Made by a program: the position numbers and the translations under genes
The notes under the pieces: model-generated
Database searches by the model: none
What the model was told of the DNA's origin: nothing
What the model saw: the letters and a program-made list of their open reading frames with translations, nothing else
NCBI GenBank assembly: GCA_031289695.1
Contig: JAITPA010000025.1
Coordinates: forward strand, 80,204 to 144,203
Direction: 5' to 3'
Length of the DNA stretch: 64,000 nt
Origin: Holosporales bacterium
Lineage (GTDB): Bacteria; Pseudomonadota; Alphaproteobacteria; RUG11792
Shown here: positions 38,716 to 48,222 of the stretch, piece after piece
How positions within the stretch are numbered: the stretch's first letter is position 1
Layout of the letters: each line of letters starts with the position of its first letter

Positions 38716-40725
38716 TTATGCACCGATAATGTTTCTGGCATCTATGAGGAACTTGTTTAGGAGTTTTAAGTTTCTTAATCTAATATCCTGCGATGGATTG
38801 TTTATTAGAACATTGTCGCATGCGCTGAGGACTGCTTTTGCCGTTGTGACAATTTTGGAAAAATCTTCTTGATCACTTTCCTGATTTTTTATTGTATTTT
38901 GAAGTTCCACCATATACTGATCATCGAAACGAAGGTCATCAATTGAACCAGTTTTTAGTTCATTAACGTTTTCCCCAATGATTCCAACCGTTCGTTTGTA
39001 AGCTTCTTTGACAATTTGAAATTCCTCAAGCTTCGTTAGCTTTTGTAAGCGCCGAGCTTTTGACATTGCAATTTTGTAATCAAAATCAAGGGAATCAAAA
39101 GACCGTATCACAGATTCAACAACTTCGGTATCGAGAGACAATCGCTCACACATATACATCTTCAATCGATCAACTATGAACTCAAGAACTATCTGAAGAG
39201 TATCTTGATCGAGGGCTATCCCCTGATCAGAATAGGCTGTAATGAGAGTTTCTACATACCACGATAATGATTCGTTATCCAACAGGGTTTTCGGGAAATC
39301 GCACAGTAATCTCGCAACACTGAGTGCGGCTCTACGCAGCGCAAATGGATCTTTAGAGCCAGTCGGTTGAACTCCTATACCGAGCAATCCTACGAGAGTA
39401 TCCAATTTATCGAAAAAAGAAACCCTAGCTCCAGTTACGGTTTGCGGCAGATCGTCGTTCGCATTTATTGGTTTATAGTGCTCTCGAATGGCAATGCATA
39501 CTTCATTGCTTTCAGATTGACATCTTGCATAAATTTCACCAATAACGCCTTGAAGTTCCGGAAACTCTCCAACCATTTGGGTGAGCAAATCAGCCTTAGA
39601 AAGAGCTATTGCTCGATGTTCCTCCCTCGTGCTTGCAATAGACATCATCCTATCCACCTTCTGCGCTACCGTACCCAATTTGTCGTAGAAAACTACATTT
39701 GAAAGTCTCTGCGCAAAGGCTTCGAGAGTAACATCCAAATCTTCATTATAGAAGAACATTGCGTCACTAAGCCTCGCCCTTAGAACTCTATCTAGTCCTT
39801 CGCACATTATTTTCGTTGGAGGTATATTTGTAATGGTTCCATAATACGGAGCCATTACCGACCCAGGATAAACTAATGTAAAATATTTCTGATGAGTCTT
39901 CATAGAAGTCGACAACACTTCTTGAGGTAACTTCATGAATTTCTCATCGATTGCTCCTATAGAAGCAAATGGATATTCGACAAGTCCTGATACTTCATCC
40001 AAAAGCTCTTCGTCGTATGTAAAGTAAAGTCCCATTGCTCCGGCCATACTGTTTATTTCATTATCTATGTAGCTTTTTTTCCTTTCAAAATCTAACATGA
40101 TATAGTTGCTTTCAAGCTGGTTTCTATAATCCGCAAAATCTGTAATTTCCAATTTTCCAGTTGAAAGAAATCTATGGCCGTATGTGTATGAACAAGTTGT
40201 AAGGTCAACTGATTTTATATGTTCGTTCAATGAAGAACCGTTGTAGATACACAATATAGATCTTATCGGCCTTACCCAAAAGGCACTCAAAATCTCTTGA
40301 TCTTCTAGGTACCACCTCATAGATTTCGGCCATGGCATTTCTAATATAAAATTCTCGATTATATCGCCTATTAAAGTCTTGGTTTCGATTCCTTTTGTGT
40401 GTATTTTGAGATAATAATACCCATCTCTTTCTATCAGATCTTCGCGCGTTTTTTGATTAGACCTTAAAAATCCATCGATAGCTGTTTGCGGTGCAGTGAT
40501 CTTTGGCCCACGTTTTTCCTCCATCATATCTTCAGTTTTCGAGGAGAGGTGATTCACAACTACAGTTAATCTTCGAGGAGAAACAAAGCTTGACACATCG
40601 CCAAAAATAGTTCCATACCTCGTTAGAATATTGGCGAACGTAGACTTCGCATTTTCTAATGCTTTTCTTTGTAATTTAGCTGGAATCTCTTCCGAAAAGA
40701 TTTCTAAAAGTAATTCGTGTTGCAT
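38716..40725 (-). CDS. glyS: Glycyl-tRNA synthetase beta subunit
   Basis: A 669-residue beta subunit of the alpha2beta2-type enzyme. It opens LLLEIFSEEIPAKLQRKA, the family N-terminal signature. It also contains KRGPKI, WPKSMRW and a C-terminal anticodon-binding helical region (about 560-660). It lies 9 bases after glyQ and converges on the divL gene with 17 bases between. Confidence 0.95.
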   Translation of the reverse strand: MQHELLLEIFSEEIPAKLQRKALENAKSTFANILTRYGTIFGDVSSFVSPRRLTVVVNHLSSKTEDMMEEKRGPKITAPQTAIDGFLRSNQKTREDLIERDGYYYLKIHTKGIETKTLIGDIIENFILEMPWPKSMRWYLEDQEILSAFWVRPIRSILCIYNGSSLNEHIKSVDLTTCSYTYGHRFLSTGKLEITDFADYRNQLESNYIMLDFERKKSYIDNEINSMAGAMGLYFTYDEELLDEVSGLVEYPFASIGAIDEKFMKLPQEVLSTSMKTHQKYFTLVYPGSVMAPYYGTITNIPPTKIMCEGLDRVLRARLSDAMFFYNEDLDVTLEAFAQRLSNVVFYDKLGTVAQKVDRMMSIASTREEHRAIALSKADLLTQMVGEFPELQGVIGEIYARCQSESNEVCIAIREHYKPINANDDLPQTVTGARVSFFDKLDTLVGLLGIGVQPTGSKDPFALRRAALSVARLLCDFPKTLLDNESLSWYVETLITAYSDQGIALDQDTLQIVLEFIVDRLKMYMCERLSLDTEVVESVIRSFDSLDFDYKIAMSKARRLQKLTKLEEFQIVKEAYKRTVGIIGENVNELKTGSIDDLRFDDQYMVELQNTIKNQESDQEDFSKIVTTAKAVLSACDNVLINNPSQDIRLRNLKLLNKFLIDARNIIGA

Positions 40726-40734
40726 GATTTTCTC

Positions 40735-41607
40735 CTATAAAGACTCAACCCAAATCTGGCAGCAATTTTTCGCAAGGGTTCTCACTCTTGCAATATATTC
40801 CGCCCGCTCAGTTACAGATATAACTCCCCTAGCATCGAGGAGATTAAAACAGTGATTTGCCTTCACGCACTGTTCATATGCCGGCATAACCAGATTATGT
40901 GCTAGCAATTTTTGGCTCTCCTTTTCATGGTCATTGAAATGTTCCAGTAACATATCGATCGATGCCACATCGAAATTGTAGCAGGAAAATTCTCTTTCGA
41001 ACCTTGATAATACGTCTCCATATGTCAATTTTTTTTTGCCATTTTTTCCATTCCAGTTTATGTCAAAGTGACTTTCGACATTTTGCATAAACGTTGTAAT
41101 TCTCTCGAGCCCGTATGTGATTTCTACAGGAACGACTGAGCATGTTATCCCTCCAATTTGCTGGAAATAAGTGTATTGTGTTATTTCCATGCCATCGCAC
41201 CATACTTCCCATCCTAGACCAGCCGCTCCAAGTGATGGGTTTTCCCAATCATCTTCGACAAATCTAATGTCATGGGCATTTAAATCGAATCCAATTGCCA
41301 TTAGGCTATTTAGATACAGCTCCTGCGGGTTAGCAGGGGCTGGTTTCAAGATGACCTGAAACTGGTAATAATACTGTGTCCTGTTGGGATTATCTGCATA
41401 TCTTCCGTCTTTTGGTCTCCTGCACGGCTGGACGAATGCAGCATTCCAATGTTCTTCTCCTAAAGCTTTAAGAGTAGTTGCATGGTGAGAAGTTCCAGCG
41501 CCGACCTCTGTGTCGTATGGTTGCATGATGACACACCCATAATCTGCCCAATACCTCTGTAAATCAAAGATTATATCTTGAAAAGACTTCGTTTTTGAAC
41601 GTTGCAT
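40735..41607 (-). CDS. glyQ: Glycyl-tRNA synthetase alpha subunit
   Basis: The 290-residue catalytic class II alpha subunit. Signature stretches include [54 protein letters not shown] and [21 protein letters not shown]. It is paired with glyS in an operon. The cognate tRNA-Gly(GCC) is at 11577. Confidence 0.96.
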   Translation of the reverse strand: MQRSKTKSFQDIIFDLQRYWADYGCVIMQPYDTEVGAGTSHHATTLKALGEEHWNAAFVQPCRRPKDGRYADNPNRTQYYYQFQVILKPAPANPQELYLNSLMAIGFDLNAHDIRFVEDDWENPSLGAAGLGWEVWCDGMEITQYTYFQQIGGITCSVVPVEITYGLERITTFMQNVESHFDINWNGKNGKKKLTYGDVLSRFEREFSCYNFDVASIDMLLEHFNDHEKESQKLLAHNLVMPAYEQCVKANHCFNLLDARGVISVTERAEYIARVRTLAKNCCQIWVESL

Positions 41608-41692
41608 AATGTAAGCCGATAACTAAAAAAGCAAAAACCCTTGCCTAGGATACCACATAGCAGCCGATATAAAATCAGTTAATATACACACA

Positions 41693-41779
41693 TGGTGCCC
41701 GGAAGAAGACTCGAACTTCCACAGAGTTTCCCCCACACGCACCTGAAGCGTGCGCGTCTACCAATTCCACCACCCGGGC
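41693..41779 (-). tRNA. tRNA-Leu(CAG)
   Basis: An 87-nt class II tRNA. Acceptor GCCCGGG pairs with TCCGGGC; the D arm is GGTGGAATTGGTAGAC; the anticodon stem CACGC/GCGTG has loop TTCAGGT (anticodon CAG). It has a long variable arm and a T arm with TTCGAGT. CCA is encoded. A TATAAT on the minus strand at 41789-41794 lies just upstream. Confidence 0.95.
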
Positions 41780-41841
41780 ACTGCCCCAATTATAATCCAA
41801 AAATAAAACGAAACCACAAATTTTGTAATGCCATTCATAGT

Positions 41842-42378
41842 TTAGATATCGCGCTTGTTTAGAATTGCGGCGACTGTCTTGTCTTTGTCCTTGCTGCCTC
41901 TCGATGATCCAAATTCGAAATTGTAGGCGTCTTTTAGACACGAACCAAATATACCTGCTATCGTTGATATTATCCCAACGACCTCTCCAGGAAGTTCTTT
42001 TCTGTATAGACAGATTGCACATAGGCAACATATGAGGCCAATTGCCGCAGAGATCACCATGACATCTGCTCTCTTATTGCGTTTCCCTGAATTAATGATT
42101 GCTATGTCTCTATATCGAGCATTTTCTTTATCTTTAATAACTGCTAATTCTATTTCTCGTTCAGAGTTAATGAGTGCCTGTTGAAATAATGCAAATGTTG
42201 TTTTATCGGTTTTTAATTTCTCGATAGCCTGAAATTCATTTGTTGTATTGGTTACTGTTTTTGCGATATCTATGATCTTTTTTGATATAGATTCCGCTTT
42301 TGTTCCTGATAACCACTTGGCTATCTTCGGAGTAAACTGGGCAAGCGCAAGCGCCGCCTGAATTATTGAAATTGACAT
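41842..42378 (-). CDS. Orphan phage-type 3TM holin
   Basis: A 178-residue protein matching the 3TM holin family of phages and gene transfer agents. It has an N-terminal amphipathic segment (QAALALAQFTPKIAKWLSG) and a long charged middle (ERE, KDKENARYRD). The RNKRADVMV motif leads into two hydrophobic helices (VISAAIGLICCLCAICL and EVVGIISTIAGIFG), then the hallmark YNFEFGSSRGSKDKD. The ATG at 42376-42378 has AAGGAG upstream; the 13-codon longer frame was rejected. No other phage gene is adjacent. It sits between tRNA-Leu and a divergent secreted protein. Whether it still forms membrane pores is unknown. Confidence 0.8.
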   Translation of the reverse strand: MSISIIQAALALAQFTPKIAKWLSGTKAESISKKIIDIAKTVTNTTNEFQAIEKLKTDKTTFALFQQALINSEREIELAVIKDKENARYRDIAIINSGKRNKRADVMVISAAIGLICCLCAICLYRKELPGEVVGIISTIAGIFGSCLKDAYNFEFGSSRGSKDKDKTVAAILNKRDI

Positions 42379-42453
42379 TGTAAATTTTCTCCTTAAAAAA
42401 TTGTTAATTTTCCTCATTGATATGAGAAATTTGTCCTAAAATATAAAATATTG

Positions 42454-42483
42454 TTGTTGTAGCTTTAAAAGCATGGTTAGAAT
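42454..42483 (+). promoter_or_regulatory. Predicted promoter of the 437-residue secreted protein
   Basis: TTGTTG (42454-42459) and TAGAAT (42478-42483) with an 18-nt gap. The ATG at 42522 follows, with AAAGGAAC as ribosome site. Confidence 0.45.
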
Positions 42484-42521
42484 CGTAGGTTGGGAAGCCC
42501 ACAAATTAAAGGAACAAAACG

Positions 42522-43835
42522 ATGAAAACATTCGTTCCATTCGCCTTATTTACCGTAATTCTTACCCTAGCTACTCAGTCATCGGCGAGCGATGATGAGA
42601 ACATTGGCGTGTGGAAACCAGTTATTCACGAGAAATCGGTTGATCAAGATGTTTCACGACCAAAGCGTCTCACTCCTCATCTATTCGCGTTGAGCAGCGA
42701 TAGTGCTGTTGATGTGATGCAACCTGGTTGTGAGAGATTTGTTGATCGAGATGTTTCACGACCAAGGCGTCATAAAAATTCCAATTCGCGCAAATCGCGG
42801 CCTCATGCCAAATGGCGACATCATTCTTCGCCTATCACGCTGCGATTAGATGTGAACTACCACCAAGTGCCTGAACCAATTATAAGGCGACAAGCCAATT
42901 ACGCTCCACCGTCGCAGCGTGATAATTCGTATCCTGTTATTAGCGTGTATTTGCCACAGGAGGAAGATGAAAATTTTGATCCGGTAACTCCTGCTAGTGA
43001 GCTTATTATGCGTGATGGTAATTTGTATTTTCGATCGGTAGAATTTGCAGATTCATGCACGTATCCGTATCTTAAAGTTTCATTAGCAAAAGTTGAAGAT
43101 AAATCGTTTGCATCACAAATAGATGTAACGCATTGTAGCCTTGGATTCGAAGATGTAGATACTGAAAGCAATTGGGCTATTTTCAAAAACGGAACATTTT
43201 TCATGCTGGAACGATATGACGGTAGGCAGTTGCCTAGTAGGTTCTTGTTCAAATTCAGAATTATTCCCGAGCCCGTACAAAATTCGATATTAACGATCTT
43301 TGACTTGGGTAACGGGCTGAGGCAAGATGAGAACCCTAATGTTCGAGCATTTGTTGAAGCTGAAGTGCCGTCAGATATGCAAAAAAGTCCGACGTGGATG
43401 GTTCCAGATGATAGCAGATGGTGGAATAAAGTGTATCATCATAGAAGACGACCTCAAGCATATTGCGTATTGCCTGAGTTGGAATTACCCTTTACTGTTC
43501 CTGAAACATTTTTTATTTATAGGAGTTATCTGTTCTTTAAACGAGACATCGATATCTTTTATCACGTAATTCCGCTTGTTCCAATATTGAAACAAGATTT
43601 CTACGTATTTGACTCATTAACGACTGGTGAATACGGAGAAGTTGTTGGAAAAGTATCAGGCTGGGTAGGCCAAGCTCACGAAGGCGCGATCGTTGTGCGA
43701 GGCCCAACCGACGAACTTCTTGTCTTCGACCTTCCATATCCAGAATATTTCAGAAGAAACACCACGTACGACATTTTCAAACGCCTGGATACAACGATGA
43801 CTGAGGCAAGCCCCAGCGGAGATTCTGTTTCATGA
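42522..43835 (+). CDS. Large secreted protein of unknown function with internal repeat
   Basis: A 437-residue protein with a clear Sec signal peptide (about 1-22, ending SSA before SDDEN). It has an N-terminal basic region with a duplicated VDxDVSRPxR motif (VDQDVSRPKR near residue 40, VDRDVSRPRR near 74). A region of mainly beta-strand character follows (about 110-410), rich in Phe, Tyr, Pro and acidic residues, with three or so cysteines and no membrane helices. No domain is recognised. It is transcribed divergently from the holin, sharing a 143-bp intergenic region, and lies upstream of cckA. A surface, periplasmic or host-directed role is only a guess from the signal peptide. Confidence 0.7.
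   Translation: MKTFVPFALFTVILTLATQSSASDDENIGVWKPVIHEKSVDQDVSRPKRLTPHLFALSSDSAVDVMQPGCERFVDRDVSRPRRHKNSNSRKSRPHAKWRHHSSPITLRLDVNYHQVPEPIIRRQANYAPPSQRDNSYPVISVYLPQEEDENFDPVTPASELIMRDGNLYFRSVEFADSCTYPYLKVSLAKVEDKSFASQIDVTHCSLGFEDVDTESNWAIFKNGTFFMLERYDGRQLPSRFLFKFRIIPEPVQNSILTIFDLGNGLRQDENPNVRAFVEAEVPSDMQKSPTWMVPDDSRWWNKVYHHRRRPQAYCVLPELELPFTVPETFFIYRSYLFFKRDIDIFYHVIPLVPILKQDFYVFDSLTTGEYGEVVGKVSGWVGQAHEGAIVVRGPTDELLVFDLPYPEYFRRNTTYDIFKRLDTTMTEASPSGDSVS
42639..42771. repeat. Two 31-bp direct repeats inside the secreted-protein gene
   Basis: Copies at 42639-42669 and 42741-42771, spaced 102 bp, differ at only two bases. Both contain GATGTTTCACGACCAA. They encode the duplicated VDxDVSRPxR peptide in the same frame, so they are a recent in-gene duplication. 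Confidence 0.8.
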
Positions 43836-43996
43836 TACAAAAAAAAGAAAGTGGGTGTCAAAAACCTTTTACGCCCATGGACTTTTTGTAGGTCAATTAT
43901 TCTGCTAAACTCGTTCCAGGAAACTAGCCTTATCTCGCAAACAAATGTAGAATAATCTTTAGGTACCTTAAGTATGCATCTAATTTCGATTTAAAC

Positions 43997-46387
43997 GTGT
44001 GGCAATTTATTGATAAGATTTTGATAAGCCTTGAAGAATTTTCGATACTTGAATTTTTCTGGAATCTCTATTTTGTAGTAGGATTACTTGTTGTAGTTTC
44101 AATAATCCTGCTACGTTTGTATACCAAAACAAAAAACGCACTAAAAAACGCAGAGCATTATCTTGATGTAATGCGAACCGTTTCTAAAGCCATTTCAAAG
44201 TACCACGAAATCGCGGCATTCAATGATACAGGAGATATAGTTTATACAACTCACCCTAGGGCGTACTCAAGTAAAAATGAATTTTTTCGACATCTCCTTG
44301 GTAAAGTTGTTGCCTCTCCTGTCGTCAAAAATTTTTGTAAATTGTTTGATTCCAAGAAACCAGCAAATGTGCTGCTAACTGGCTCTGGTTCAGGGCTTCA
44401 AAATCAATTTAGGAAATGGTCTGTTACAGGGGATTTTGTTTCGGTGGATGACTCAAATATCGGTGAAGCAATTTCTGTCATTTCTGTTAGCGATATTACA
44501 AAGCATTTCAATGAAGTCGAAAGGGCGATAGTTCATTACGAACGACTTGAAAGACTTCTTGACCATTTTCCAGTTGGTATATTTTATGTCAATAATTCTG
44601 GCAAAATAGTTGGGGCAAATGTTACGTTTGCAAATCTTATTAGTTCTAGTAAAGATAGAATACTTGATCTTGATATAACTGATTTCATCGATGTGTTTAA
44701 TAGCGAAGTTGCTCCTCAAAAACCCATGTTAGTTACTGTAAAACCAAAATTTGCTCCAATGTTTGAAGCTGTTTTAATAAAGGCACAATCCACTGCATCA
44801 TTGGTGCAACCGTGGGTAATTTATAAGTTAAAGATTCTTCCAAATCAACCGCCAGAAAACGAGAGCGAGTTCATTAATCAAGAAACATTTATGTTGGCCC
44901 ATCTGCCGGCGGTTGTAATAGATCAAAATGGAGGCATACAAGCGATAAATCCAGCCTTTGCAAACATGATTCAAGATAAAATAATTCTCGATAAGAAAAA
45001 AATTATGAAACCTGGAGTTAATATCGCGGACTTTATAAAGCTCAGTAGTTCTGATAATAGTACCATTGAAATATTAAGACAAGCTAAAGCATTGACAGAG
45101 AAAATATCTCCAGTAGAATTAAATTTTATCAATAGCAATGTAGTCGTGATGGGCTACACTAGCATATTAAGCAATGGAAAATTTTTCCTACTTCAGCTAG
45201 TTGATATCTCTAGTCAAAAAATTTTAGAGCAACAATTTATTCAATCGCAAAAGATGCAGGCGATTGGACAATTGGCCGGAGGGATAGCCCACGACTTTAA
45301 CAACCTTCTAACTGCAATGATTGGGTTTTGCGACTTACTACTTCAGAGATACACTCCAAAAGATCCATCATATAGCGATGTCGTTCAAATTAAGCAGAAT
45401 GCCGGGAGAGCTGCCAATTTAGTTCGTCAATTGCTTGCTTTTTCGAGACAACAGACCCTGAAACCAAACGTCGCGTCCGTATCGGAATTGCTGGTAGATA
45501 TCTCTTCATTGCTAAGAAGATTAATAGGAGCGAATATCGATCTTCAAGTAATTCATGAGCAAAATATTTGGCTCACAAAAGTTGATCAAGGGCAGTTCGA
45601 ACAAATTATTATAAATTTGGCAGTAAATGCAAGAGATGCCATGGAAAATAACGGCAAATTAATTATTAGAACTAAGAATTATTTTACAGAACAGTCTTTC
45701 AAATGCGTTTATGATACGGCTCCGCCAGGCGATTATGTGTTGATAGAAGTTGTTGATACTGGATGTGGTATTCCTAGAGATTTGATTGAAAATATTTTTG
45801 AGCCGTTTTTCTCGAAGAAGGTTGACGACTCTGGGAAAAAACATGGAACAGGGCTTGGATTATCAACTGTTTATGGCATAGTCAACCAAACTGGTGGGTT
45901 CATTGATGTCGAAAGCGAAGTTGAAAAAGGATCTAATTTTAAGGTTTTCTTTCCGAGATATACAGGAAACGAAAAAATCAAATCTACCGAACGGCAGACG
46001 GTCATAAAAGATCTAAGCGGGTCTGAGACAATTCTTTTGGTCGAAGATGAAGACGCTGTAAGAAAATTTTCAGCTAGGGCTCTTGGTGATAAAGGATATA
46101 AAGTTCTAGAAGCAGCTAACGGTGAAGAAGCTATCGAAATAGCAAAGATCAACAATTTTGATTTGTTAATAACTGATGTTGTAATGCCGAAAATAGATGG
46201 GCCAATGTTGTGCAAAATTTTGAATGACCTAAAAAAGAATTTGAAAACAATTTTCATTTCGGGGTACACTGAAGACACGTTCCGCCAGAATGTTGGCAAA
46301 GACTCCACGATTCATTTCCTACAGAAGCCGTTCACATTGAAGGATCTAGCAGGCAAAGTAAAAGAGGTCCTATCAGGTGTTGAGTAA
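43997..46387 (+). CDS. cckA: CckA-type hybrid histidine kinase/phosphatase
   Basis: A 796-residue hybrid kinase. One transmembrane region (about 20-42) is followed by PAS-like domains (about 180-290 and 310-400). The DHp box is GGIAHDFNNLLTAMIGF with His432. An HATPase domain follows with NLAVNARDAM, DTGCGIP and KHGTGLGLSTVYG. The C-terminal receiver (about 675-796) has VEDED, Asp727 in LLITDVVMP and Lys in LQKPF. In Alphaproteobacteria CckA feeds phosphate through ChpT to CtrA and CpdR, controlling replication and division, and is regulated by DivL. The start is GTG at 43997; no better ATG precedes the membrane segment. It overlaps yggU by 11 bases. Confidence 0.9.
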   Translation: MWQFIDKILISLEEFSILEFFWNLYFVVGLLVVVSIILLRLYTKTKNALKNAEHYLDVMRTVSKAISKYHEIAAFNDTGDIVYTTHPRAYSSKNEFFRHLLGKVVASPVVKNFCKLFDSKKPANVLLTGSGSGLQNQFRKWSVTGDFVSVDDSNIGEAISVISVSDITKHFNEVERAIVHYERLERLLDHFPVGIFYVNNSGKIVGANVTFANLISSSKDRILDLDITDFIDVFNSEVAPQKPMLVTVKPKFAPMFEAVLIKAQSTASLVQPWVIYKLKILPNQPPENESEFINQETFMLAHLPAVVIDQNGGIQAINPAFANMIQDKIILDKKKIMKPGVNIADFIKLSSSDNSTIEILRQAKALTEKISPVELNFINSNVVVMGYTSILSNGKFFLLQLVDISSQKILEQQFIQSQKMQAIGQLAGGIAHDFNNLLTAMIGFCDLLLQRYTPKDPSYSDVVQIKQNAGRAANLVRQLLAFSRQQTLKPNVASVSELLVDISSLLRRLIGANIDLQVIHEQNIWLTKVDQGQFEQIIINLAVNARDAMENNGKLIIRTKNYFTEQSFKCVYDTAPPGDYVLIEVVDTGCGIPRDLIENIFEPFFSKKVDDSGKKHGTGLGLSTVYGIVNQTGGFIDVESEVEKGSNFKVFFPRYTGNEKIKSTERQTVIKDLSGSETILLVEDEDAVRKFSARALGDKGYKVLEAANGEEAIEIAKINNFDLLITDVVMPKIDGPMLCKILNDLKKNLKTIFISGYTEDTFRQNVGKDSTIHFLQKPFTLKDLAGKVKEVLSGVE

Positions 46388-46697
46388 TGTTTTTAAAGAA
46401 GTAAATGGGGATTTGGAGTTTAGTGTATATCTGACCCCAGGAGCTAAAAAAGAGGAAATTACAGCGATTGTGGATGGGATCGTAAAGGTGTCTGTTCATG
46501 CTAAACCTACGGAGAATCAAGCAAATATTGCGCTTGTAGAATTTCTCTCAGATGTATTTGAAATCGCAAAATCAAGAGTTGTGATTGTAAAGGGTCACAA
46601 ATCTAGAAATAAATTGGTACGTCTTAGAGATTACAAATACTCCAATGTTGCAGGTCGCGTGGACTTCACTAGCTTAATTGCTCGACTAATTCTTTAA
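46377..46697 (+). CDS. yggU: DUF167 / YggU family protein
   Basis: A 106-residue protein of the small DUF167 family. Signature features are VYLTPGAKKEEI, KVSVHAKPTENQANIALVEFL and VVIVKGHKSRNKLVRL. It starts at GTG 46377 (or TTG 46380), overlapping the cckA stop, and ends in a 29-base overlap with the convergent rluD. The cellular role is unknown. Confidence 0.83.
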   Translation: MLSNVFKEVNGDLEFSVYLTPGAKKEEITAIVDGIVKVSVHAKPTENQANIALVEFLSDVFEIAKSRVVIVKGHKSRNKLVRLRDYKYSNVAGRVDFTSLIARLIL

Positions 46698-47640
46698 AGC
46701 AACTTACGAGATCCGCAGGCATTGGAGCTTTAATTGTTAGTTCTACGCTGGTGAATGGGTGCTTGATATAGAGTTCACTCGAATGCAGGGCCTGCCTATG
46801 AATGTCTTCTAGAAATCCATTTCTTTTCCCATATACTGGATCTCCGACTATGTGGTATCCGATATGTTTCATGTGAACCCTTATTTGATGTGTTCGGCCA
46901 GTTAGTAGTTCACATTCGACCATCGAAATTGCATTGGTTGGTGTGAAATATTTTGTGGCTTTCACTTTGTACAGGGTAATCGCATTTTTGCCATTCGTAT
47001 CACTCGTTGTGAATTGCTGGCGCAATTTTGGATGTCTGGTGATGAATGTCTCGATTCTCCCATTTTTTGGAGTTGGGCAACCATAAACAAAGCACACATA
47101 TTTCCTCTTCAATGAATTTCCTTTGTCACTGGCAAACATTTCTGCGAGTTTGTAATGTGCCTTGTTTGTTTTAGCAATGATCATTGCTCCGGAAGTGTCT
47201 TTATCTAGTCGATGAACAATCCCTGGTCTTATTGGATTTCCCACGTTGGATAGTTCGTCAAAATGGTATGCTAGAGCATTGACCAAGGTATTTGTTTTAT
47301 GTCCCGGGGCCGGGTGACAAACCATTCCAGTTGCCTTATTGATAACAACAAAATATTCATCTTCATAGAGAATATCAACTGGAATATTGTTCGGAATGAT
47401 TTCATAGTCATCTTTGACAGTCTCGGTTACATCAACACAAATTGTGCATTCTTGTCTAATTTTTTGTGATGGATCTAAGATTACGATTCCATCGACTGTA
47501 ACAAGTTCTGCTTTAATTAGCCTTGTCACCTGAGATCTAGAAGTGTCATTAAGAATATCAGCCAAAACTACATCAAGTCTTTTGCCGATATACTCTTTAG
47601 ATACTTCAAGTTTTATTTCGTCATTATAATGATGCAACAT
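46669..47640 (-). CDS. rluD: RluD-family 23S rRNA pseudouridine synthase
   Basis: A 323-residue RluA/RluD-type synthase. It has an N-terminal S4 RNA-binding domain (GKRLDVVLADIL, about 15-75) and a catalytic domain with the aspartate in HRLDKDTSGAMI. Conserved stretches also include VVINKATGMVCHPAPGH and TGRTHQIRVHM. RluD is favoured over RluC by overall layout. The start is the ATG at 47638-47640 with GGAG just upstream; a TTG three codons earlier is possible. Confidence 0.9.
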   Translation of the reverse strand: MLHHYNDEIKLEVSKEYIGKRLDVVLADILNDTSRSQVTRLIKAELVTVDGIVILDPSQKIRQECTICVDVTETVKDDYEIIPNNIPVDILYEDEYFVVINKATGMVCHPAPGHKTNTLVNALAYHFDELSNVGNPIRPGIVHRLDKDTSGAMIIAKTNKAHYKLAEMFASDKGNSLKRKYVCFVYGCPTPKNGRIETFITRHPKLRQQFTTSDTNGKNAITLYKVKATKYFTPTNAISMVECELLTGRTHQIRVHMKHIGYHIVGDPVYGKRNGFLEDIHRQALHSSELYIKHPFTSVELTIKAPMPADLVSCFKELVEQLS

Positions 47641-47695
47641 TGTCTCCAATCATTCTTAAAACAAGCCCATAGTTTTCTTGAATCGCTAAAAGGTC

Positions 47696-47701
47696 TATAA
47701 T
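47696..47701 (+). promoter_or_regulatory. -10 element of the lptA-lptB operon
   Basis: A perfect TATAAT with only a weak upstream -35. A start near 47708 would exclude the in-frame TTG at 47707 from translation and favours GTG 47749 as the lptA start. Confidence 0.45.
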
Positions 47702-47748
47702 GACAGTTGGACAGATCTCAAACATACAAGGTAATCAACTTCTGTATT

Positions 47749-48222
47749 GTGATACGCAACATTTTACTATATTTTCTCATCTATGTGTCTCCTATATATT
47801 TCGGAGATTGCGCGGCGTCTGTTGAAACTACAGCAGATGAGATATCATTTGATTCTGACGGCACGGTGGCGCTCACTGGTAAGGCAACCGTTATATATGG
47901 AAAAAAACTTTTCAAAGCTGATAGAATTGTTGTCAAGCAACAAAAAGGAGAACGCAAACCAAGCAGAATCACTGCTTTCGGTAACGTATCATTTAAGGAT
48001 GGAGAGACAATGGTTACGTCAAATTCATGTGAAGGTAATATGAAGGTAGTGGTATTTTCTGGTGATGTTGAAATAGTAAATGGTGATTTCGGAAACATTT
48101 ATGCGGATAAAGCAACGTACGGAGTCGAAACAAAGAAATTGAATGTTACTGCCAAAAAACAAGTGAGGGTAGTCTTAAACAAAGACAAATTTACACTGAT
48201 CAATAGAGAAACAAAACGATGA
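47749..48222 (+). CDS. lptA: LptA-like periplasmic LPS transport protein
   Basis: OstA-fold protein that bridges the periplasm in the Lpt pathway. From GTG 47749 it has 157 residues: a signal sequence (about 1-22, through YFGDCAAS) and a beta-jellyroll with repeats such as GTVALTGKATVIYGKKLFKAD and ITAFGNVSFKDGETMVTS. It overlaps lptB by ATGA, and that neighbour makes the call firm. The companion lptC, often directly upstream, is not here. Confidence 0.85.
   Translation: MIRNILLYFLIYVSPIYFGDCAASVETTADEISFDSDGTVALTGKATVIYGKKLFKADRIVVKQQKGERKPSRITAFGNVSFKDGETMVTSNSCEGNMKVVVFSGDVEIVNGDFGNIYADKATYGVETKKLNVTAKKQVRVVLNKDKFTLINRETKR

Noticed and set aside
42750..42765. parS half-site (TGTTTCACG) in both copies of the 31-bp repeat
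   Set aside because: Only one arm is present; the other half is CCAAGG or CCAAAG. The repeat is explained by coding duplication.
46865..46880. TGTTTCATGTGAACCC, resembling parS
   Set aside because: Three mismatches, two of them in one arm, so the palindrome is lost. It lies in conserved rluD coding sequence.
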